DNA of 64,000 nt from Dama dama (lineage: Eukaryota > Chordata > Mammalia > Artiodactyla > Cervidae). A program made the position numbers and the translations under genes. The stretch spans positions 3,934,501 through 3,998,500 of the forward strand of contig NC_083688.1 of assembly GCF_033118175.1 (NCBI RefSeq), read 5' to 3'. The notes under the pieces were generated by a model. That model saw nothing but the letters and a program-made list of their open reading frames with translations. It did not search any database and was not told where the DNA came from. Shown here piece by piece: positions 57,415 through 64,000 of the stretch (its first letter is position 1; each line of letters begins with the position of its first letter).

Positions 57415-57965
57415 TTTTGAGTCTTTCTTTTAAAACTCAGTTTGCCAACTTCCCCCTCTTAGAGGTGCTTTTGGATGTTCCTTCAGGTTGTCAGCCTGGA
57501 CAGGCCAAGGAGGTGGAATCCAGAGAGTTGGATGCTTATTACAAGCCTTCAATTAGTGAAGTTGGAGTAATGCAACCCTGGGTGCTCGATCCGTGCCTGG
57601 AGGCTTCAAGACACCCTCCCCCACGTCGGACCTCGAGTGGCCTTTTCCATATTTATGGCCACCTGACCATCCAGATACTTCAAACATATCCCACCCTGGG
57701 TATAATAATTCAACATCTGCCCAGTCCCCAAAGTGCCTTCTCAACAAATGTTTGCCCCAATGTTCCAGTGTATTTAAAAGATTTATATCCTTCTTTCACT
57801 CTGGAAGGGCAGATTCAGCCTTCCCAGCCTGAGAATCCTGCCTTGGCAAAGGGGAAGGCCTCCAGCAGGAACATTTTGATACATCACTTATCAAGAAGGA
57901 CTGGAGCCTTGCCCGAGGGCTCACGGGCTCTCCACTTCCCAGCAGATGGCAGCTCCAGATCTTAG
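57415..57965. promoter_or_regulatory. Repeat-free block, candidate regulatory
   Basis: 550 bases without recognisable repeats, ending with a perfect CTCF site. The 182-residue plus-strand open frame across it has no family resemblance and is not called. Confidence 0.35.
57939..57952 (+). promoter_or_regulatory. CTCF consensus site
   Basis: The plus strand reads CCAGCAGATGGCAG, matching the CCASYAGRKGGCRS core at all positions. It points away from the minus-strand site at 56682. Confidence 0.65.
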
Positions 57966-58134
57966 CTGACCGCATCCCAGCCCTGCCTCCCTCTGACCCC
58001 TGATGCAGTTATCTGTTGTCAGAATAGCGGGAGAACCCAGGCTGAGAAAAATCAACCAACAAAAGGATCTTTAAGGCTGAAGGACAATGGCTGCAGCTGG
58101 GACTGAGCCCGGGGTCAGATGACTCCGTATCCCA

Positions 58135-58545
58135 ATCCTGGAGCCTGGTCTCTGCGTTCAAGTGTGCTTCAACGATTTACTAGCCGAGCGACCTCATGTG
58201 TGCGTATGTGCATGTAGTCACTCCGTCATGTCTGACTCTTTGCGGCCCTTTGGACTGTAGCCCAGCAGGCCCCTCTGTCCGTGGAATTTCCCAGGCAAGA
58301 ATCCTGGAGTGGGTTATCATTTCCTTCTCTAGGGGATCTTCCCGACCCAGGGATCAGACACACATCTCCTGTGTCTCCTGCATTGCCGGCAGAGTCTTTG
58401 CCCACGGAGCCACGGGGAGTGACCCCGTACAAGTCACCTGATGTCTCCCTGCCCTGGTTTCTCCTGTCTCGTCAGGACACGGTTCATGGAGCTGCGGCGA
58501 GCCCGGCACACAGTAAGGGCTCAATGAGTGCGGACGTCGTGCCGT
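58135..58545 (+). mobile_element. MIR SINE with Bov-tA inserted
   Basis: Sense MIR: tactagccgagcgacctcat before the Bov-tA (58200-58422) and gtcacctgatgtctccctgc after it, ending ggcacacagtaagggctcaa. Confidence 0.75.
58200..58422 (-). mobile_element. Bov-tA SINE
   Basis: Full antisense copy inside the MIR (gtcatgtctgactctttgcg to the ggagccacgggg head). Confidence 0.92.
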
Positions 58546-58599
58546 CCTTTTCTCCCCTCTGGGGTGTCGAGTCCCTCACCTACTGAAGAGACAGGAGGG

Positions 58600-58720
58600 C
58601 TGTGGGTTTCCGGGGCTGCTGGGCTTGGATTCTGTGAGGCTCAGAAAGGAGGGCGTTGCATAATTGCACGGTGCTTTGATCACGTAAGTGGTAATTACTG
58701 CTGGGTGCGGACAGAGACCT
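58600..58720. promoter_or_regulatory. Candidate enhancer core (TCF/LEF plus homeodomain motifs)
   Basis: Repeat-free. It holds CTTTGATC (TCF/LEF consensus) at 58674-58681 and the palindrome GTAATTAC at 58691-58698, next to gttgcataattgcac. About 1.5 kb past the CAMK2N1 poly(A) signal. Confidence 0.4.
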
Positions 58721-59590
58721 ACCTTCTGAAAGAATCTTTTCCTTTGGCTCCTACCCCTCTTGGCAAATTGATGCTGCGCAGAGGGTGAGGGTGGGCCCGG
58801 CCCCTCACTCTCCAAAGCAGGGCTCTGTGGTGCCTAAAAGTCATCGACCTGGGCACTGGGATTCTCTGGGGTCAGGAGGGACGAGGGCCAGGTTTGGGAA
58901 CAGAGTCTCACCCCTGGGAAAATCAAGCTGGCACTCCCCCCGGCATCCTGAAGGCCCCACCAGCTCCACTTGGCCTGCCATTCCTGATGATGACAGAGAG
59001 GGACTCCGCTGGGTTCCCCGGAGGCTCTGGGCCTCCACTTCCTGAGAAGCGGGATAAGCCACCCCCCCCCCCCACTCCCCACAGGCCCTCTGGAACCCCT
59101 CTTCCTCCTCGCTCCCCCCAGGCCTGTCTTACCTGATGTCTGAGTCACACTCAGGCTCCTGTCACCAAGAGCTGTGTTGTGACTCCCTGGCTGACAGTTT
59201 TACAACAAACACATTAAAAGCTCCCGGCGCTGGAACTCCTGGATGCCGAACAGCCCAGGAGGAAAAAAAAAACTCTCCCGGCCTTTCTTCAGCCAGTCTT
59301 TCTCCGAACCCCTCCTCCCCTGGGGGCCTGCTCCAACTGTCCTGAGTCCAACAAGGGGCTGAGAATTTTTTTCATAAGGAGACTTTTTGAGCAGTGGTTG
59401 GAGGAGGGCCGCAAAGTCTGGGAAGCCTGAGACAATGGAATCGGGCTGTGGGCCCCAGAGGACCAGGCTCTTCCCTCCAACAAGGACCTGGGGACTCGGG
59501 AAGGCGAAGGTGCGAGTAAAGAGAACAGCCCCCCCTCAGTCCTGCCTTTGAGGAGGGGCGGCCCGTGATGGATGGTCTGGGCATCCCGTG
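58720..59590. other. GC-rich intergenic DNA
   Basis: No repeats recognised and no supported gene. A C12 run lies at 59062-59073. 59160-59240 is an AT-balanced, well-ordered patch. Confidence 0.4.
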
Positions 59591-59594
59591 CTGA

Positions 59595-59960
59595 GTTCAT
59601 CGTCCCAGCAACCTTCAAGGTGGGAGCTGCGTTATCCCCATTTCACAGATTTGAAAACTGAGGTTTTCAAATGAAAGTGAAGTGTGTGTTAGTCACTCAG
59701 TCGTGTCTGATTGTTTGCGACCCCATGGACTGCAGCCTGCCAGGCTCCATGGGATTTTCCATGGAATACTGGAGCAGGTTGCCATTCCGTTCTCCAGGGG
59801 ATCTTCCCGACCCAGGGATCAAACCTGGCCCAGATCTCCTGCATTGCAGGCAGATTCTTTACTGTCTGAGCCATAAAAAATGAAGGGACTTGCTCGAATG
59901 CCTAGAGCCAGGAAGTGAAGGAGCTGGGATTTGAATCCAAGTCTGCCAGCCTCCAAACTT
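59595..59960 (-). mobile_element. MIR SINE with Bov-tA inserted
   Basis: Antisense MIR: atccccatttcacagatttg before the SINE, gagctgggatttgaatccaa after it. Confidence 0.8.
59668..59873 (-). mobile_element. Bov-tA SINE
   Basis: Full antisense copy inside the MIR (gttagtcactcagtcgtgtc to ctttactgtctgagcca). Confidence 0.92.
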
Positions 59961-60257
59961 TGCCTTTCGCAAGACTGACTCCCTGCCAACCAACACACCC
60001 CACCAGGGAAGCCTCAGGGAAGCAGGGAGAGCCCAGTGCAAATCCAAATTGGATGCACTTGCCCTTCGGGGATGGCCTTGCCAATCCAGCTTGTCTTTTC
60101 TATCATCTGAGCCCAACCCACACCGACTTTTTGCCGCTCCAACCAAAGCCACTGTCCCCTCCTCCCTGTCTCCAGCCAGCAGAGACAAAAAGCAAGTCCC
60201 CCTTTCCCTCCCAACCAAAGCTGAGAAAAGAGAGCAGTGAGACACAGGAACAGTTCT

Positions 60258-60263
60258 TTTATT
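60258..60263 (-). terminator. Distal poly(A) signal AATAAA of CAMK2N1
   Basis: A canonical AATAAA on the minus strand (tttatt on the plus strand). It is followed within about 15-20 bases by a TGTGTCT stretch that could act as the GU-rich downstream element. Expected cleavage is near 60240. No stronger hexamer lies further left before the MIR and SINE cluster. Confidence 0.7.
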
Positions 60264-61226
60264 GTACATTGGAGAAATAGCCCTGTGTGCTGGTTAAAGG
60301 TGCAACATACAGAATATCGAATTAAGAAAAGGGGACAACAGGGTAGGTAAGGAAGAAACCTCTTGAGGTCCAAAGTTGCAACAACAACAACAAAAAAATG
60401 GTAGAAGATTTCCTCACGCAAGAGGCATTTTTGCAAATACCATGCAAAACAGGCAGCTGGTGTGCCTTAAGAGAACCCCTATAAATAACAGAAAAAGACA
60501 CTCCAAGCATTCCTTTACGTGGACTCAGAGCACAGGGAAAAGAAAAGAAACCAAAATGCCTTTTGGCATTTCAAGATATTTGGCACTCTTGTGATTACAT
60601 TTTTTTTTTTTTACAGTCCATTAAAGAGAATAAACTGACACAATATTAGAGAAAAAAACAGGCTGCTCACACAACAGACTGCAGGGAGAGGTTAGAAAAA
60701 GCTCAAGCATTTTTTTTTTCTTTGCTTTTTTTATGTTTTTTTTTTCCTGACATATAAAATGTGTTCATTTGCATTAACTTGGGCAAATAGCTTGTAGCAA
60801 CAAAGAAACACAAGCTTTACAATTCATTTTAAAATAAAGCAAGGATTCCTTCTATGCATGATTCCTTAGAAAAGTTCTCTTCTTGTTTTAAACACACTCT
60901 TGATAACTTCAAAAGATGACCAAAATAGGATGGAATATCTATAGAGATCACTTTCTGATTTGTTTTGTACATCCAAAGATAACAACATAAAAATAATATA
61001 ACTGGACAGCATTTCACATCCAAGTGCACAGAATCATTTTTGCAAGATTAAATAATGTAAACATTGGGAACAGCCAAATCAGCGAAGAATGCCAACACCT
61101 CAAAACACCTGGTGTTGCTTCATTATTTAAGTGGTTCAAAATCCAGATCTATAATTGCGCAATATTCACTGTATATAAAAAGAAATGGATATTAACTTTG
61201 ACAAGTAGCTGCAACTGAGACTTCTT

Positions 61227-61232
61227 TTTATT
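61227..61232 (-). terminator. Possible proximal poly(A) signal
   Basis: A second minus-strand AATAAA, only about 270 bases past the stop codon. If used it would give a much shorter 3' UTR. The hexamer is seen directly; its use is inference. Confidence 0.35.
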
Positions 61233-61498
61233 TCTTTACATGTGTGTATATAGTGATTTCTTTAATTTTTAAAAATTTTTTTTTCATTTTCATTTTTGCA
61301 AAGGAGCCCAGAGCCTTCTCCTTCTCACGTCTCATCTGTCTCCCGGCCTGACACGGATACAGGTTGTTGATTTCCTCGCGGGTAGTAAGCTAGTAATCAA
61401 TTTCAAAGTGCTTTCTCTTTTCACGCTCTTTTTGCCAATAACTGTTAACCGCCGGTCTCACTCTTTTTCTCTCCCTTAACTCATTGTCTTTGGGGGAG

Positions 61499-63277
61499 TT
61501 AGACACCAGGAGGTGCCTTGTCTGTCATATTTTTCAGCACGTCATCAATCCTATCATCTTCAATAACAACTGCAAAAAAAGGGGGAGAAAAGCAGAAGTG
61601 AGCGCTCTTATTTGGGCCTAGCGGGGGGTCTCCGACGGGCAGAGGCGGAAGGAAAGAGAGGGAGGGGGCTCCACGCCCGCCGATACAGGCCCATCCTCCT
61701 CGTCTCAGCCAGGGGTCCCTCTGCGGCTTTCCTCTGACCCACCTCCACCCCGAGGCTGCGTCCCAGCACGGTTCTGAGAACAGGAAGCCCAAAGCGCACG
61801 AAACCCGCAGCCCAGTCTGCAGCCCGGGCGCGCACCGGCCTGGTCCTCACCCCGCAGCATCCCCACCACCACTCACCCTGGAGGGTGCATCTCTTTCGAA
61901 AGAAGGCTCCGGGGTCTGAGAGGGGTCTGGGACCCTTCCCGGGTGCCCCGAGCGCTGCGAGGGGGCAGCCAAGGCGGGGGGGTGGGGGAGGTTCAGAGAT
62001 GCGCGAGCCAGCGGGGACGTCAGGGGGCCGGTCACACAGCGTGAAGCCCGTCGGGGGGTTCAGGCCTCGCTGGGGTCAAGGCCTACCCCACCCCCACTCC
62101 GTCCCTCCGCGCTGCCTGCGGGCGCACTTGGCCTCTCCGCACTCGCCGCTCCCGAGGTCGGAGCCTCTCTTCGCTGCCGATCGAGGGCTCGCCCGCCTCT
62201 CCGCATCAGCCTCTCTCCATCTCTGCCTAGCCTGCCCATCCTCGGTCTCTCCATCATCTGCCAGAGCGACGGTCACCTGTCGAGGTCTCCGGGCCTCTCT
62301 CTCTCTGTTCGGGGTGTCGGTCGCCCTCATTGTTTCAGCGACTAGACTCGCGTCCCCGGCTCGCAGTCTCCCCGGCTCCGGCTAGCTCTCTCCCGAGCTT
62401 TGTCTCGGGCTCTGCTCATCCCGGCCTCCCCCTGCCTCCGCCCGCGGCTTCCCTCCCTGTCTCTGCGCCTCGGTCTCTCCCGGCGACTGTCGGTCTCCTT
62501 CTTGGTCCCCGAGCCTCTGGAGCTCCTCGTGGAGCCTCGCCGAGTCCGCGTCTCTCCCGGGCTTTTCCAGCTCCCGCGCCTAGTGCCCGGGCTCCGCAAA
62601 CCCCCTCCCTCTGCCAAGTAACAATGAAAAGCCCCTGCGATCCGAAAGCCCCTCGCATTCCCCACAGGAACCGGGCCTCCCCCCGCAGTCCCCACGCCGT
62701 CCCCTGGGGAGCCCTAGGACCACCCCCCCCCCCGACACACACACACACACCCGGGTTGTAGACGGAGTGCAGCTGCAATTACATTGCGCAAAGGGGGCGC
62801 AAAAGGGGGCAAGGGACAGAAATCAGAAAGCAAACTTTGGCACGGGCAGGCACCCGGGAAAACCTTTCGGCTCCCTGCGGCAGCGAGTGGCCGCCACGCC
62901 CCCTGGGTGACCCCAAACGCGGATCCGGCTGAGGGGGAGGGGTTCCCAAGACCAGCTGGAGCTGAACCCGCAGTGCGGGGTCCCCCACCCCCTCCGCGCG
63001 ACGAGATTTTAGTGGGTCGGAACGGTCCCCCGGGTGCCGGAGACCCTAGCGAACCGCCACCAGGCCTGGGTGCCCAAGAAACGGGTATCGGGGAGGGGGG
63101 CGCTAACTCACCCCGCTTGCTCCGACCGATTTGGCCCAGCTTGGGCGGCCGCTTGTTCTGCCCGGAGCCGAAGAAGTTGTTGGTGTCCTGCAGGCGGCAG
63201 GAGAAGACCTGGCCCACGTCGCCGCCGTCGCCGTAGGGGCTCAGCTTCTCGTCGCCGTAGGGCAGCACCTCCGACAT
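61499..63277 (-). CDS. CAMK2N1: CaMKII inhibitor 1 (two coding exons)
   Basis: Small cytosolic and neuronal inhibitor of calcium/calmodulin-dependent protein kinase II. The family binds the activated kinase domain and blocks its substrate and T-sites. Exon 1 coding part is 63277-63112 (55 codons plus one base) and exon 2 is 61569-61499 with a TAA stop. The join is phase 1, with donor GTGAGT at 63111 and a T-rich acceptor ending GCAG at 61570. The product is 78 residues, the normal CAMK2N1 length; the N-terminus MSEVLPYGDEKLSPYGDGGD separates it from CAMK2N2. The kinase-binding segment, about residues 42-68 (KRPPKLGQIGRSKR then VVIEDDRIDDVLK), is intact and is cut by the intron after R55. Against the human protein as I remember it there are two mild changes, V23 for Ile and S38 for Ala. 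The start ATG has A at -3 and follows a GC-rich leader. The reading frame stays open 140 codons upstream of this ATG, but family length and conservation favour this start. Confidence 0.97.
61570..63111 (-). other. CAMK2N1 intron 1
   Basis: The only intron interrupting the coding region, about 1.54 kb. It has a GTGAGT donor and an acceptor with a T7-GCAG tract (read on the minus strand). It is GC- and CpG-rich throughout with no interspersed repeats I recognise, so it is part of the promoter CpG island and may hold intronic regulatory sites. A short CA tract preceded by a C run lies near 62721-62751. Confidence 0.9.
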
Positions 63278-63391
63278 GGTCGCGTCCGGGGGCTCCGCGG
63301 CGGCACCTCCTCCGCCCGCGTCCCCGCCCGCGGCGGACAGGGTCAGCGGCGCTGGGGCCGGGGCCGGCCGGCCGGGGACGGCCCACGAGCT

Positions 63392-63416
63392 GCGGCGGCG
63401 GCGGCGGCGGCGGCGG
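63392..63416 (-). repeat. (CGG)n trinucleotide tract, about 8 units
   Basis: About eight uninterrupted CGG units on the plus strand (CCG in the sense of CAMK2N1), about 115-140 bases upstream of the CAMK2N1 ATG, so probably in the 5' leader. In the frame shared with CAMK2N1 it would encode a run of arginines, which argues against translation of that stretch. Confidence 0.85.
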
Positions 63417-63825
63417 CTAGAGGCCCGGGGCGGCGGTGGGGTGGCGGTGGGGTGGGGGCGCCGCTGGATCGGGAGCGCGCGGCCGGCTCGAGCGACCCCG
63501 CCAGCGCCCGCGGCTGCGCTGCGCTGCGCTCCGGCTCGGCGCGCCGGGGACTGCTTCTCCGGGAGAGGCGAGCGGGACTCACATCCTCGGCGCGCTCGGG
63601 CGCGGGGCTGGGGCCGGGCCGGGCGGGGCCGAGAGCCGGAGGCGGGGGGGGGGCTGTGCCGGCAAGCCCCGAGGGCGCGGGGCCGAGGAGGGCGCACCCC
63701 GGGGAGCCGGGCGGACCGGTCCTGCGGCGGCGGCGGCGCCGGTTCGGGGAGGCTGACTGGGGAGCTGCGAACGGCGGGGCTGCGAGGGGCGGAGGGGGAG
63801 GGGAGCGAACGAGGAGGGAGGGCAC

Positions 63826-63853
63826 GGGGGGCGGGGGGCGGGGGGCGGGAGAG
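63826..63853 (+). promoter_or_regulatory. Overlapping GC boxes / G-quadruplex-prone run
   Basis: Three G6 runs and one G3 run separated by single C bases on the plus strand, which is the template strand of CAMK2N1. It reads both as a stack of GGGCGG Sp-type boxes and as a strong G-quadruplex candidate, about 550-575 bases upstream of the start codon. Confidence 0.6.
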
Positions 63854-64000
63854 GATGCCCGGAGGGAGGGGGGAGCGAGAAACCCGGAGGGAGACGCGGG
63901 GAGAAGCGGAGACGGAGAGAGAATGGGAGGCAGGGGGATTGACCGAAAGAAACAGGGAGAGGAAGGAAAGAGAGAGGCGGCGAAGCAGGGGCGGAGGGAA

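Larger units (their letters stand above)
60240..61498 (-). other. CAMK2N1: CAMK2N1 3' untranslated region
   Basis: About 1.26 kb between the TAA stop and the distal poly(A) signal. It is AT-rich with several A runs (T runs on the plus strand near 60600, 60710-60745 and 61270) and no recognisable transposon insertions, unlike the DNA to its left. That pattern fits a conserved 3' UTR, and its end is set by the AATAAA at 60263-60258. The exact cleavage position is inferred. Confidence 0.8.
61600..64000 (-). promoter_or_regulatory. CpG island with CAMK2N1 leader and promoter
   Basis: Very GC-rich, CpG-dense, repeat-free DNA from intron 1 through exon 1 to the window edge. The transcription start should lie between about 63300 and 63900. 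No TATA box is evident on the minus strand there. Repeated GGGCGG-type GC boxes (for example 63831-63850) suggest an Sp/KLF-driven, TATA-less CpG-island promoter. The right 200 bases are purine-rich on the plus strand. The 5' end of the transcript cannot be fixed from sequence alone. Confidence 0.8.

Noticed and set aside
57417..57965. 182-codon plus-strand open frame
   Set aside because: No similarity to any family I recognise, no splice or promoter context, average composition for chance in this GC range.
63034..63420. Plus-strand arginine-rich frame opposite CAMK2N1 exon 1
   Set aside because: Antisense shadow of the real coding exon and the CGG tract.
62714..63697. 327-codon minus-strand frame containing the CAMK2N1 N-terminus
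   Set aside because: It reads past the exon 1 splice donor into the intron. The real product is the spliced 78-residue protein; only the upstream in-frame part is kept as a finding.

Overview
The window is mammalian nuclear DNA from a ruminant, most likely a bovid (cattle, sheep, goat or a relative). The evidence is the repeat content. There are about twenty Bov-tA/Bov-A SINEs, eight 3' fragments of the RTE retrotransposon BovB, and about eleven cetartiodactyl tRNA-derived SINEs of the CHR-2 type. These lie over an older mammalian layer of MIR, L2, L1, MLT1-like LTRs, MER5A and a mariner-type MITE. I see no bacterial, phage, plasmid or CRISPR features.

Only one protein-coding gene can be supported. 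It is CAMK2N1 (calcium/calmodulin-dependent protein kinase II inhibitor 1), on the minus strand at the right end. Two coding exons, 63277-63112 and 61569-61499, are joined across a 1.54 kb GC-rich intron with a GT donor and AG acceptor. They give a 78-residue protein, the family's normal length. The 3' UTR runs left to a poly(A) signal at about 60260. A large CpG island covers the intron, exon 1, the 5' leader and the promoter up to the window edge.

The other 60 kb (1 to about 60240) is intergenic and lies downstream of CAMK2N1. Layout: 1-8970, a nest of L1, BovB and SINE insertions in AT-rich DNA. 9130-10640, a GC-rich, repeat-free island with a perfect CTCF consensus, a G-rich purine tract, a perfect RFX X-box and a homeodomain/POU-type element; it looks regulatory, possibly a non-coding RNA promoter or enhancer. 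10640-19040, ancient MIR, L2 and LTR pieces with young SINEs. 19040-22980, mostly unique DNA with a degenerate CA-rich array at 21.5-22.15 kb. 22980-52600, a mosaic of repeats and short unique blocks. 52800-60240, GC-richer, repeat-poor DNA with two perfect CTCF consensus sites in divergent orientation (56682 minus, 57939 plus), X-box-like motifs and several blocks that look like conserved non-coding elements.

From memory of human 1p36.12, CAMK2N1 is flanked by long intergenic DNA on its 3' side towards VWA5B1. That fits the absence of other coding genes here, but synteny cannot be tested from this window. I found no previously undescribed molecular system. The best leads are regulatory: the 9.1-10.6 kb island, the divergent CTCF pair, and an unbroken in-frame extension upstream of the CAMK2N1 start.
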